A DNA stretch of 22,866 nucleotides from Rhodobacter sp. (lineage in GTDB: Bacteria > Pseudomonadota > Alphaproteobacteria > Rhodobacterales > Rhodobacteraceae): positions 1 to 22,866 of the forward strand of contig DPZQ01000144.1 of assembly GCA_003536295.1 (NCBI GenBank), in the 5' to 3' direction. The position numbers were made by a program, and so were the translations under genes. Shown here one piece after another: positions 15,213-22,866 of this stretch (position 1 is its first letter; the number at the start of each line of letters is the position of its first letter). Below the pieces are notes generated by a model, which had not been told where the DNA came from, did no database searches, and saw only the letters and a program-made list of their open reading frames with translations.

Positions 15213-16301
15213 ATGAAACCCACAACCAGCCCATTGGCCTCGCAAGAGATTATCGCCCCGCATGGCCGGCTTACCCATGCTCCGATGAATCATCCGCCCG
15301 TTAAACGTGCGAAGATCGGCATTCTTTTGGCCAATTTGGGTACGCCTGACAATTATGACTATTGGTCAATGCGCCGCTATTTAAGTGAGTTTTTGTCCGA
15401 CAAACGTGTAGTGGACTACTCGGCTTGGCTTTGGCAGCCTTTGCTGCAACTGATTATTCTGACGCGGCGGCCCTTTAGCTCGGGGGCCAATTATAAGCTA
15501 ATTTGGAACCATGAGGAAAACGAGAGCCCGCTTTTGACGATTACCAAAGATCAAACCAATAAAATCGCCGAAAGCCTAAAGACACTTTATGGCGATGCGG
15601 TCGTGGTTGATTTTGCTATGCGTTATGGCAACCCTTCTACCCAGTCAAAAGTACGCGCCATGGTCGACGCAGGAGTTGAAAAGATTTTGTTCTTTCCGCT
15701 TTATCCACATTATGCAGGGGCCACCTCGGCCACGGCGAATGACGCATTCTTTAGCGCTTTGATGAAAGAAAAACGCCAGCCAACCGCACGGGTTGTGGGG
15801 GAATATTTCGATCATCCAGCTTATATTGAGGCCTTGGCCCAGTCGGTCACAGACGTTTACGCTGGCTTAAAAATTCTCCCAGATGTGTTGGTGGCCAGTT
15901 ATCACGGAATGCCAAAACGCTATTTGATGGAAGGTGATCCCTATCACTGCCAATGCGCTAAAACCACACGCCTTTTGCGCGAAAAGCTAGGCTGGGACAA
16001 AGACGCGATCGACACAAGCTTTCAATCAGTCTTTGGGCCAGAAGAGTGGCTTAAGCCCTATACCGTTGAACATGTTGCCGAGTTAGCTAAACAGGGTAAA
16101 AAGAACATCGCCGTAATGGCCCCTGCTTTTTCAGCAGATTGCATTGAAACATTAGAGGAGATTAACGGAGAAATCCGCGAAGCCTTTATGCATGCAGGCG
16201 GCGAAACCTTTACATATATACCATGCTTGAATGACAACGACACGCATATCAAAGCCTTGACGCAAGTGATTAGTGACAATTTACAAGGTTGGATCAGCTA
16301 A
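15213..16301 (+). CDS. hemH: Ferrochelatase
   Basis: Inserts ferrous iron into protoporphyrin IX, the last step of protoheme synthesis. The 362-residue protein contains ILLANLGTP at 37-45, WSMRRYLSEFLSDKRV at 51-66, FPLYPHYAGATSA at 161-173, catalytic His231 in SYHGMPKRY, and Glu312 in ADCIETLEEI. Cysteines 246, 248, 310 and 338 are present; some alphaproteobacterial ferrochelatases hold a [2Fe-2S] cluster, but I cannot tell whether these are ligands. The first ~33 residues precede the core and are poorly conserved. AAAGGA lies 8 bases before ATG. It follows the methyltransferase gene by 48 bases on the same strand; TTGACC at the end of that gap has no well-spaced -10 partner, so own promoter versus read-through is open. 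Confidence 0.96.
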   Translation: MKPTTSPLASQEIIAPHGRLTHAPMNHPPVKRAKIGILLANLGTPDNYDYWSMRRYLSEFLSDKRVVDYSAWLWQPLLQLIILTRRPFSSGANYKLIWNHEENESPLLTITKDQTNKIAESLKTLYGDAVVVDFAMRYGNPSTQSKVRAMVDAGVEKILFFPLYPHYAGATSATANDAFFSALMKEKRQPTARVVGEYFDHPAYIEALAQSVTDVYAGLKILPDVLVASYHGMPKRYLMEGDPYHCQCAKTTRLLREKLGWDKDAIDTSFQSVFGPEEWLKPYTVEHVAELAKQGKKNIAVMAPAFSADCIETLEEINGEIREAFMHAGGETFTYIPCLNDNDTHIKALTQVISDNLQGWIS

Positions 16302-16484
16302 ACTAAAATCATGAGGACTGTGCGGCAGCGGCAGAACCAATATCAGGTGTGGTTTATGCCATCCACAAAAAACTTTAAGAACAAAAGCACGAAAGATTTT
16401 GCGTTCGGGCAACACAACATTCAAGCTTATCTATGCTATCCGCAATATATTTTAGTATTTAGAAGCCTGGATCGGCGGATGACA

Positions 16485-17090
16485 TTAAATTAACAAAACC
16501 TGCGTACCAACTTTTGTATAACCAAACAATTCAGCAATATGTTCATTGTAAAGTCCTACGCAACCACTGGACGAACGGCGACCAATTTTACGCGTATCAT
16601 GCGTGCCATGAATTCGGTAATATTGCCACGAAAGCCAAAGCGCATGAGTGCCCAATGGGTTATCTGGCCCTGCAGGAATAAAGTCTGGCCATTCGGGATT
16701 TCTTTCCTTCATGGAAGGGGTCGGGCTCCAAGTCGGTCCTTCGACCTTTTTGATAACTTCGGTGCGCCCTAGTCGGGTTAGATCTGCGCTTACGGGCACC
16801 GAGGTCGGGAAAAGCCGATAGATTAACAGATCTTCAGACCAGAAATGCAAAGCCCTCGATACAGTATCCACCAAAACAACACCATTTTTGGTTGTGGTAA
16901 AATAAGGTCGCCAGTCAAGCGCGCGAAAGCTTGATATGTTGTTTCTAACATAAACAGGTTCTGCCGGATTGGTCGCGTCTATTTCAGTGGGCAAACTAGC
17001 AATTTGCGAAAAAGCAGGCGCAGCCACCAAGCTTGCTGCCCCAGCCAAAAGAGCGCGGCGATCAAGCTTATAGGGATTTGACGCAGACAT
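16485..17090 (-). CDS. Exported L,D-transpeptidase (YkuD domain) with Tat-like signal
   Basis: A 201-residue periplasmic protein of the YkuD family, which forms 3-3 cross-links in peptidoglycan or attaches proteins to it. The N-terminus LDRRALLAGAASLVAAPAFSQ (first 20 residues: positions 9-28) has a twin arginine and a short hydrophobic stretch, a probable Tat signal. The catalytic motif is complete: His161 in YRIHGTHD and Cys177 in RRSSSGCVGLYNEH. The usual substrate-loop sequence NPLGTHALWLS is at 144-154. AAAGGAG lies ~8 bases before ATG. It is divergent from the CAP lipoprotein, with a 166-base gap containing a perfect inverted repeat, and its 3' end faces hemH across 183 bases in which I find no gene. 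Confidence 0.92.
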   Translation of the reverse strand: MSASNPYKLDRRALLAGAASLVAAPAFSQIASLPTEIDATNPAEPVYVRNNISSFRALDWRPYFTTTKNGVVLVDTVSRALHFWSEDLLIYRLFPTSVPVSADLTRLGRTEVIKKVEGPTWSPTPSMKERNPEWPDFIPAGPDNPLGTHALWLSWQYYRIHGTHDTRKIGRRSSSGCVGLYNEHIAELFGYTKVGTQVLLI

Positions 17091-17154
17091 CTTAGGCTCC
17101 TTTTAGAACGAATATTGAAACTTAGGGCCTCTATAGCGCTTGCGGCGACCCTTC

Positions 17155-17178
17155 GCAAATTAAACCAATGTAATTTGC
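17155..17178. repeat. Perfect 8-8-8 inverted repeat, candidate operator
   Basis: GCAAATTA (17155-17162), 8-base spacer, TAATTTGC (17171-17178). It lies in the divergent gap between the Tat-type L,D-transpeptidase (65 bases from its ATG) and the CAP lipoprotein (79 bases from its ATG), where a regulator could control both. There is no T-tract, so it is not a terminator. Identity of any binding protein is unknown. Confidence 0.45.
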
Positions 17179-17243
17179 TACTTTATTGTTGAAGTATTTG
17201 AACTCGGCGCTCGAACTCTGTAGGTATTAAAATAATTTCCATG

Positions 17244-17256
17244 TGGTGGGGCACCA
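17244..17256 (+). promoter_or_regulatory. Hairpin covering the ribosome-binding site of the CAP lipoprotein
   Basis: TGGTG (17244-17248) and CACCA (17252-17256) form a perfect 5-bp stem with a GGG loop, directly abutting the ATG at 17257. The only Shine-Dalgarno-like bases (GTGGGG) are in the stem and loop, so folding would limit access of the ribosome. The stem is short and may simply be chance. Confidence 0.35.
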
Positions 17257-17766
17257 ATGAACAAACTGTATATGATCATGATTTCTGCAAGCTTGGCGCT
17301 TGCAGGGTGTGAAACTACCACGGGCGTGACAGCCGTTGGACAACAACAGATCAAGACTTACCGGATCTCATCCCTTAATCAGGGAAAGATAGCCCGCACC
17401 ATTTTGGAAGATGTAAACAAAATGCGCACAACAAATAACCATAGTGCCATGGCCTATGACGCCACCTTGAATTTGGCCGCTGCCGTGCATTCCAAAGATA
17501 TGGCCGCACAAGCGCGCCCCTGGCATTGGGGATCTGATGGATCTTCTCCAAAAGATCGCACCGAAAAGGCGGGCTATAAAGGCGAGTTTTTGGGTGAACT
17601 GATCTCAGAAACCTATGAAACCGAAGTGGAAACTCTGGCCGCTTGGACCACACAATCAGACACGATGGCAATTTTGATGGATGAGCGTGCCCAAGATTTG
17701 GGTTTTGCATGGTATCAGGAGCCAAATGGCAAAATCTGGTGGACCCTGATCTCAGGAAAACCCTAA
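17257..17766 (+). CDS. CAP-domain (SCP/PR1-like) lipoprotein
   Basis: A 169-residue lipoprotein: signal peptide with lipobox LAGC, lipidated Cys18, no Asp at +2 (Glu follows), so outer-membrane sorting is plausible. Residues ~44-166 form a CAP domain: LNLAAAVHSKDMA with His78, WHWGSDGSSPKDRTEKAGY with His90, and GELI with Glu114 in place of the common GENI. The second conserved His, normally in a SxxHRxN segment, is replaced by SDTMAIL, so the metal-binding tetrad is incomplete. Bacterial CAP proteins have no well-defined common activity. It is flanked on both sides by L,D-transpeptidase homologues and converges with the second one across 34 bases, which suggests a cell-wall role. Confidence 0.88.
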   Translation: MNKLYMIMISASLALAGCETTTGVTAVGQQQIKTYRISSLNQGKIARTILEDVNKMRTTNNHSAMAYDATLNLAAAVHSKDMAAQARPWHWGSDGSSPKDRTEKAGYKGEFLGELISETYETEVETLAAWTTQSDTMAILMDERAQDLGFAWYQEPNGKIWWTLISGKP

Positions 17767-17800
17767 CCCAAAAAAATTCTACCTTCAAAAGGGGAAAACC

Positions 17801-18307
17801 TTATGGGTGGATGATAATAGGTGTTTTGGGAGTCACGGCCACAAAGATATAGTCCATGTCACGATCGGTAACCGCAATACAACCCTCCGTCCAATCGCCA
17901 TAGTTTTTGGAGCGATATTTATTGCGGCCATGAATAAAGATTTCACCGCCCGGGTCTTTGCCCATAGCGCGCGCCACAGCCTTATCTTTCGCATTCGGAT
18001 ATGAAATGCCAAGAGACAGGTGAAACCGACTTAGCGGTTGGCGGTGGGTGATGTAATAGCGCCCCTCGGGCGTGCGCCCGTCGCCTTCAACCGCCTTATG
18101 ACCCCTAGGGCTAAAGCCCAAAGCAATCTCAAACTCGCGCACAACTTTAGTGCCCGCCATAAGCCGCATCTTGCGGTTTTTTTTAAACACCTCAACCGAC
18201 GTGATAGGATCGCCGCGATCGGTCTCTGAAGCCCAATCTAGACAGCCCGTAAGCCCCACTACCAAAACCACCGACATAAGCCATGTTATCAATCGCATCA
18301 CAGTCAT
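17801..18307 (-). CDS. L,D-transpeptidase lipoprotein (YkuD domain)
   Basis: A 168-residue protein with signal peptide and lipobox LTGC (Cys22), so a membrane-anchored member of the YkuD family. The catalytic domain (~36-168) has FSPRGHKAVEGDGRTPEGRY (65-84, the usual G-H-K-x-x-x-GDxxTPEG segment), His126 in IFIHGRN and Cys143 in DWTEGCIAVTDRDMD. It is related to the YafK/ErfK-like short L,D-transpeptidases rather than to the neighbour at 16485. ATG 18307 has only a weak GGGC site; ATG 18298 (residue 4) is an alternative. It follows the RNA methyltransferase gene by 13 bases and so is probably the last gene of the ABC-ABC-methyltransferase operon. Confidence 0.92.
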   Translation of the reverse strand: MTVMRLITWLMSVVLVVGLTGCLDWASETDRGDPITSVEVFKKNRKMRLMAGTKVVREFEIALGFSPRGHKAVEGDGRTPEGRYYITHRQPLSRFHLSLGISYPNAKDKAVARAMGKDPGGEIFIHGRNKYRSKNYGDWTEGCIAVTDRDMDYIFVAVTPKTPIIIHP

Positions 18308-18320
18308 CTGCCCAATATGA

Positions 18321-19571
18321 TTATAGGTTACCTTTAGACCGCTTATTTATATTTTTTGTAAACTTCGCAACCAATTCAATATGAGAAGACCAGCGGAATT
18401 GATCAACCACCTGCACCCATTCTAATCCAAACCCGCCTTTGACCAGCATCGCTGCATCGCGGGCGAATGTGACCGGATTGCACGAGACGGCCACCACCAC
18501 TGGAATATCCGAGCGCGAGATCGTCTCCATCTGCGCTTCGGCCCCCGCACGCGGCGGGTCAATGACCACAGCGCCTACATTTTTAAATTCATCAGGTTCA
18601 AGGGGACGACGAAAAAGGTCACGCATTTGGCTAGTGACAAGTTTGAGCCCCTGCGCCATGCGCCAGCCTTTATCCATTGCCTCGACCATGGCTTTATCGC
18701 CTTCAAAGGCAAAAACTTCAGCATTTCGCGCCAAAGGCAGCGCAAAAGTGCCCGCCCCAGCGAAAAGATCGACGATTTTCTTGGCATCGCCTACAGCGCG
18801 GGTGACGGCCGCGACCAAATCCGCTTCCCCTTGCAAGGTGGCTTGCAAAAACCCACCTGCAGGCGGCGCGACAAGGGCCGCGCCAAAGCGCTGCATCGGT
18901 GCGGTGCGTAGGGCAATCACCTCATTTTCCCAACTTAGACGTGCGATGTTAAAACGTTCGGCAATGCGGGCCAATTCCAAGCGCAAAGTCGCATCAATAG
19001 GCTTGCCACCCGTGACCGACACATCAGGCCCCGCCAATGAGTCAGTGATCGTCAGCTGCACTTCGCCCTTACGAGATGAGCCTGCAACTACTAACGCCTC
19101 TAATGCGGGAAATGTGGCCATCAGCTGTGGACTAAGAAGTTGGCAGTTTGGCACCGGCACCAACACATCCGAGGCGCGCGCATGAAAACCAATCATCGCC
19201 CCCGTTTTTGAGCGTCGCGCCGTTAACGTAGCCCTGCGCCTACTTTGCGCGGGCGAGGTCAAGATCGGCAAGAAGGTCGCATTCAAACCTTGACGAGCCA
19301 GTGCTGTGCGCACAACGTCTAACTTCCACTCGGCCACGAAACTGTCGCTGGCATGTTGCAACAAACACCCCCCACAGCTGCGCGCGTGCACACAAGGCGG
19401 GCGCACACGGTCGGGTGAGGGCGTGATAATCTTGGGCGATATCATCCGATCGCCTTCAACCTCGCCCTCGACCTCTTCGCCTGGCAAAACATGGGGCACG
19501 TAAATAGGACCCTCGGGCCCCATGGCGATCGCGTCGCCCAAATAGCCCAATCGATCGATCGTCAGTTTCAT
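18321..19571 (-). CDS. RlmD/TrmA-family 23S rRNA (or tRNA) uracil-5-methyltransferase
   Basis: A 416-residue RNA m5U methyltransferase of the RumA/RlmD family. N-terminal TRAM-like domain at ~1-48; iron-sulfur cysteines 60, 66, 69 (CVHARSCGGC) and 143 (PNCQL), the expected set for one [4Fe-4S] cluster; SAM motif DLFAGAGTF at 268-276; DPPRAG at 338-343; catalytic Cys364 in SCNP; and the C-terminal general-base region with Glu399 (SSHIELV). Which uracil is modified cannot be told from sequence. A basic tail (NKRSKGNL) extends past the usual end. Its ATG overlaps the stop of the ABC transporter gene by 4 bases (ATGA), and the lipoprotein L,D-transpeptidase follows after 13 bases. Confidence 0.93.
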   Translation of the reverse strand: MKLTIDRLGYLGDAIAMGPEGPIYVPHVLPGEEVEGEVEGDRMISPKIITPSPDRVRPPCVHARSCGGCLLQHASDSFVAEWKLDVVRTALARQGLNATFLPILTSPAQSRRRATLTARRSKTGAMIGFHARASDVLVPVPNCQLLSPQLMATFPALEALVVAGSSRKGEVQLTITDSLAGPDVSVTGGKPIDATLRLELARIAERFNIARLSWENEVIALRTAPMQRFGAALVAPPAGGFLQATLQGEADLVAAVTRAVGDAKKIVDLFAGAGTFALPLARNAEVFAFEGDKAMVEAMDKGWRMAQGLKLVTSQMRDLFRRPLEPDEFKNVGAVVIDPPRAGAEAQMETISRSDIPVVVAVSCNPVTFARDAAMLVKGGFGLEWVQVVDQFRWSSHIELVAKFTKNINKRSKGNL

Positions 19572-21415
19572 AAGAGCGCCTTAGGTTCAGTTTCGATGAA
19601 GCCCCCTGATTGACGGTTCCAATAGCGGGCGTAAAGCCCATCTTGGGCCAAAAGCGCCTCATGCGTGCCTTGTTCGACGATTTTTCCGTCATCTAGCACC
19701 ACTATGCGGTCCATTTGCGCAATTGTCGACAAACGGTGCGCAATGGCCAGAACCGTTTTACCCTGCATCACGCGTCCAAGCGCATCTTGGATCGAGGCTT
19801 CAACCTCACTATCAAGGGCGCTTGTGGCCTCATCCAAGATCAAAATGGGCGCATCTTTCAAAAAGGCGCGGGCCAGTGCGATGCGTTGGCGCTGCCCACC
19901 TGACAGTTTGACCCCCCGCTCTCCTAAAAACGCATCATAGGCTTTGCGCCCATTATGATCGATCATATTTTGAATGAACAGATCCGCTTGCGCGGCCTTG
20001 GCGGCGGCAACAATTTCGGACTGGGCGGCGTCAGGGCGGCCATAGCTGATATTATCACGGGCCGAGCGGTTAAACATTGCGGTTTCTTGGGTGACCATGC
20101 CGATCTGGCGACGCAGAGATTCTTGTGTCACGGCGCGCAAGTCAACGCCGTCGATTAAAATGCGGCCCGCCTCGGTATCATAAAGCCGCAACACCAATGA
20201 CACGAGCGAGGATTTCCCAGCCCCAGAGGCCCCAACAATGCCCAGCTTTTCTCCAGCGCGTATGGTCAGGTCTATGGCGTCGACTCCGCCCCTTTGGCGG
20301 CCATAGGCAAAGCTGGCATTGTCAAAGCGAATTTCTCCCTTAATCTTTGTTAAAATTTGCGCATCTGGCACATCGGTTAAGGCGTGGTTCACAGCCAAGC
20401 TGCGCATGCCGTCTTCGACTTCGCCTATGCTCGTATATATGGACATAAGGGTAAAGCTAACCCAACCCGACATTTGCGCAATGCGCATCGCGATTGCACC
20501 TGCGGCCGCAATAGCGCCTGCACTGGCCAAACCCTGCTGCCAAAGCATCAAGGTCGCCCCGATCAACAAAACAGGCAAGACCCCCGCTAAAGTCATCAGA
20601 GCCAAGCGAAACCAGGTTGAAATCTCACCAAATTCTAGACTGCGCTGACGAAATACTTCCATCGCGTCAAGGGCTACCCGATCTTCATAGGCATCATGTG
20701 CAAAAAGCTTGACCGTTTTGATATTGGTGATCGTATCCACCACCTGCCCCGATACCATTGCCCGCGCGCTCGCCCGTGCGGCCGAGTTCTTCTTCACCCG
20801 CGGCACAAAATGCCGAATGAGAAAAACATAAATCACCAACCAAACAGCCAACAAAACCGCAATGCGCACGTCAATCGACACCAAATAGATGACCGAGGCC
20901 ACAACCGACGCCAAAGCAAAAGCGCCCGTGTTGATCGTTTCGGTCACAACATCCGTCACCGCCCGCGCCGCTTGCATTTGCTTTTGCGCAATTCGTCCTG
21001 CGAAATCATTATCAAAAAAGGTAATAGATTGCCCCAAAGTCCAGCGGTGCAGTCGTGACAAGACCAAAGGCATCACATTAGGCCCGATGATGATCGAGTT
21101 GGCCGCAGATGAGGCGGCAAAAGCCAAAGGCCGTGCCACCAAGTAAAACAGCACGCAGAGCCCTAGTGACCAAGCATGGTCGCTAAAAAACCCACTTGCA
21201 CCACTGGCAAGTGAGGCATCGACCACCCAACCTAAAATCCAAGCCGACACAACCTCGGCCGTGCCCGCAATCGCCGAGACAAAGGCCGCAAAGCCCAACA
21301 TTTTCCAAGAGCCTTTAAGACACCAATTGAAAAATGCGCCAATGCTGCGCGGGGGTGGGCCTGCGGCGGGCCGAAAGGCAGGTATCAAAGCCCCAAGGTC
21401 CAAAAGGATTTTCAT
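19568..21415 (-). CDS. ABC exporter half-transporter (fused TMD-NBD)
   Basis: A 615-residue MsbA-like half-transporter. The membrane domain (~25-335) has six hydrophobic segments; the nucleotide-binding domain (~355-600) is intact: Walker A GASGAGKSS at 395-403, Q-loop Gln443, signature LSGGQ at 504-508, Walker B ILILDE ending in Glu529, and H-loop His560. Substrate is unknown; lipids or hydrophobic compounds are typical for the family. It is paired with a paralogue immediately upstream; stop and start overlap as ATGA, and both NBDs have complete catalytic residues. A heterodimer is therefore likely but two homodimers cannot be excluded. The next gene (RNA methyltransferase) is likewise coupled by a 4-base overlap. 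Confidence 0.94.
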   Translation of the reverse strand: MKILLDLGALIPAFRPAAGPPPRSIGAFFNWCLKGSWKMLGFAAFVSAIAGTAEVVSAWILGWVVDASLASGASGFFSDHAWSLGLCVLFYLVARPLAFAASSAANSIIIGPNVMPLVLSRLHRWTLGQSITFFDNDFAGRIAQKQMQAARAVTDVVTETINTGAFALASVVASVIYLVSIDVRIAVLLAVWLVIYVFLIRHFVPRVKKNSAARASARAMVSGQVVDTITNIKTVKLFAHDAYEDRVALDAMEVFRQRSLEFGEISTWFRLALMTLAGVLPVLLIGATLMLWQQGLASAGAIAAAGAIAMRIAQMSGWVSFTLMSIYTSIGEVEDGMRSLAVNHALTDVPDAQILTKIKGEIRFDNASFAYGRQRGGVDAIDLTIRAGEKLGIVGASGAGKSSLVSLVLRLYDTEAGRILIDGVDLRAVTQESLRRQIGMVTQETAMFNRSARDNISYGRPDAAQSEIVAAAKAAQADLFIQNMIDHNGRKAYDAFLGERGVKLSGGQRQRIALARAFLKDAPILILDEATSALDSEVEASIQDALGRVMQGKTVLAIAHRLSTIAQMDRIVVLDDGKIVEQGTHEALLAQDGLYARYWNRQSGGFIETEPKALL

Positions 21416-22866
21416 TCATCATCTTCCGTTGTGATAAAGCCGCCCGATTGGCGCGACCAAAATTTAGCGTAAAGCCCGTCTTTAGCAATAAGCGCGCTAT
21501 GGGTGCCCTGCTCGACGACCCGCCCCGCGTCTAAGACCACAATACGGTCAAGCTGGGCTATGGTCGACAGGCGATGTGCGATTGCGATCACTGTTTTGCC
21601 CTGCATCACCCGGTAAAGCGTGTCTTGGATAAGGGCCTCTACTTCACTATCTAGGGCGCTTGTTGCCTCATCCAAAATCAAAATCGGTGCGTTCTTTAGA
21701 ATAACCCTTGCAAGTGAAATTCGTTGGCGCTGACCACCCGATAACTTAACCCCACGCTCACCCACATGAGCGTCATAGCCAGTTCGACCGGTTGGATCTT
21801 CAAGGTTCAAAATAAACTCATGCGCTTGGGCCTGTTTGGCGGCGGCAATGATTTGCGCGTCGGTGGCCTGACCGTAACCATAAGCAATATTTTCCCGTAC
21901 CGAGCGGTGCAAAAGACTGCTATCTTGGCTTACCATTCCCACTTGGTTACGCAAACTATCTTGGGTAACTTGCGAAATATCTTGCCCATCGATCGAAATT
22001 GAGCCCAACTCGGCGTCATAAAAACGCAAAACCAGCTTAACCAACGAGGATTTCCCCGCCCCCGAGCGGCCAATTAATCCAATTTTTTCGCCCGCTTTGA
22101 TCTGCAGGTCAACGCCTTGCAAGCCACCCATAGTGCGCCCGTAATGATGGACAACCCCCGCAAGCGTGATCTCGCCCTTAGTCACTTTAAGGTCTTTGGC
22201 ACCAGATACATCAACTAAAGTGATGGGTTGCGCGATAGTTTCCATACCCTCAGCTACCACTCCCAAGGCTTGTACGAGCGAAGTCGTGGCCCACATCACC
22301 CAATAGGACATATTGTTAAGCCGCAGTGCTAAAGTTGACGCCGCCGCCACCGTGCCGACCGTGGCTTGCCCCTGATACCAAAGCACCAAGGCCCAGCCCG
22401 AAATCCCCAAGATCAAACAGCCATTTAAAAAAGTCAGCGTCAGATCCATCAGCGTGATGATGCGCATTTCCTTTTGAAAAGTCTTGCGCGCCACCTCAAT
22501 CGTTTCTTTGGCATAGGTGATTTCGCTACCCTGTTGGGCAGCCAATTTTACGGTGTGAATATTGGTATAGGCATCCACCACCCGCCCCGTCACCGCCGAG
22601 CGCGCATCGGATGAGGCTTTTGAGGCAGGGCCTGCACGTCTAATCGTCCAATTGGCCAAAAGCAAATAAAGCACAAACCAAATCACCAAAGGCACCGCCA
22701 AGCGCAGATCTGAGCCGGCCAGCATTGCCCCTGCCCCTAAGACCGTGACAGCCGAAAAAGCCATCGCGTCAAAGGTTTGAAACACAGCGTCCCCCGCTGC
22801 GGGTGGCGTTTGCATGATGCGATTGGCCAACCGCCCCGCAAAATCGCTTTCAAACCAACCAACGGG
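21412..22866 (-). CDS. ABC exporter half-transporter (fused TMD-NBD), N-terminus beyond window
   Basis: The frame is open to the right edge, giving 484 visible residues; the first ~120-130 residues with the first membrane segments are missing. The first visible residues are PVGWFESDFAGRLANRI, matching FFDNDFAGRIAQK of the neighbour, so the gene clearly continues. The NBD is complete: Walker A GRSGAGKSS (about 22041-22070), Q-loop, LSGGQRQR, Walker B ILILDE and the H-loop IAHRLST. From the signature motif to the C-terminus it is nearly the same as the neighbouring half-transporter, indicating tandem duplication. It probably acts together with that gene; being upstream, it holds the operon promoter outside the window. 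Confidence 0.93.
   Translation of the reverse strand, partial: PVGWFESDFAGRLANRIMQTPPAAGDAVFQTFDAMAFSAVTVLGAGAMLAGSDLRLAVPLVIWFVLYLLLANWTIRRAGPASKASSDARSAVTGRVVDAYTNIHTVKLAAQQGSEITYAKETIEVARKTFQKEMRIITLMDLTLTFLNGCLILGISGWALVLWYQGQATVGTVAAASTLALRLNNMSYWVMWATTSLVQALGVVAEGMETIAQPITLVDVSGAKDLKVTKGEITLAGVVHHYGRTMGGLQGVDLQIKAGEKIGLIGRSGAGKSSLVKLVLRFYDAELGSISIDGQDISQVTQDSLRNQVGMVSQDSSLLHRSVRENIAYGYGQATDAQIIAAAKQAQAHEFILNLEDPTGRTGYDAHVGERGVKLSGGQRQRISLARVILKNAPILILDEATSALDSEVEALIQDTLYRVMQGKTVIAIAHRLSTIAQLDRIVVLDAGRVVEQGTHSALIAKDGLYAKFWSRQSGGFITTEDDE

Noticed and set aside
15701..15709. Perfect DnaA-box sequence TTATCCACA
   Set aside because: It lies in hemH and encodes part of the conserved FPLYPHYAG motif; no further boxes or AT-rich region are nearby, so no origin.
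16311..16493. 60-residue open frame after hemH
   Set aside because: No ribosome-binding site and no recognisable domain; it overlaps the end of the L,D-transpeptidase gene.
18439..19185. 248-residue open frame on the plus strand
   Set aside because: It is wholly antisense to the RNA methyltransferase gene, has no recognisable domain and shows the Ser/Ala/Arg bias of a shadow frame.

Overview
The window looks like chromosomal core DNA from an alphaproteobacterium of the order Rhodobacterales (roseobacter type). The evidence is the rimP-nusA-ylxR/L7Ae-infB order, the paired tamA-tamB genes, the comF-grxC-nitrilase-MarR neighbourhood next to an NDUFAF5/BioC-like methyltransferase, and protein sequences of roseobacter character. 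Base composition is moderate for that group, which would fit a pelagic, lower-GC lineage; that placement is inference. I see no rRNA, tRNA, CRISPR array, insertion sequence or phage gene.

Left part (1-5200, minus strand). A transcription/translation operon runs rimP, nusA, a fused YlxR-L7Ae RNA-binding protein, then infB, which leaves the window at base 1. Upstream of rimP is a good sigma70-type promoter, and between it and rimP a strong intrinsic terminator, so the operon probably has an attenuated leader. Further upstream is a proline iminopeptidase (pip), divergent from ubiG.

Middle (5250-12113). ubiG (ubiquinone synthesis) converges with a YghZ-type aldo/keto reductase. From a shared upstream region containing a perfect inverted repeat, tamA and tamB run rightwards as a coupled pair (outer-membrane translocation and assembly module).

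12121-15164. On the minus strand grxC, a nitrilase-superfamily amidase and a MarR regulator form a tight operon. Just upstream lies the best find of the window: a decayed comF competence gene, still readable in pieces across three frames with stops and an internal deletion, occupying the only long stretch without an intact gene. A methyltransferase of the NDUFAF5/BioC type starts divergently beside it, followed by hemH (ferrochelatase).

Right part (16485-22866) concerns the cell envelope. A Tat-type L,D-transpeptidase homologue is divergent from a CAP-domain lipoprotein, which converges with a second L,D-transpeptidase that is itself a lipoprotein. This last gene ends a minus-strand operon formed by two tandem ABC exporter half-transporters (the first cut by the right edge) and an RlmD/TrmA-type RNA methyltransferase, joined by 4-base stop/start overlaps and a 13-base gap.

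No clearly new multi-gene system is evident. The points most worth following are the comF pseudogene, the rimP leader attenuator, the in-frame amber junction between nusA and ylxR, the LDT-CAP-LDT cluster, and three unexplained inverted repeats or hairpins in intergenic regions.
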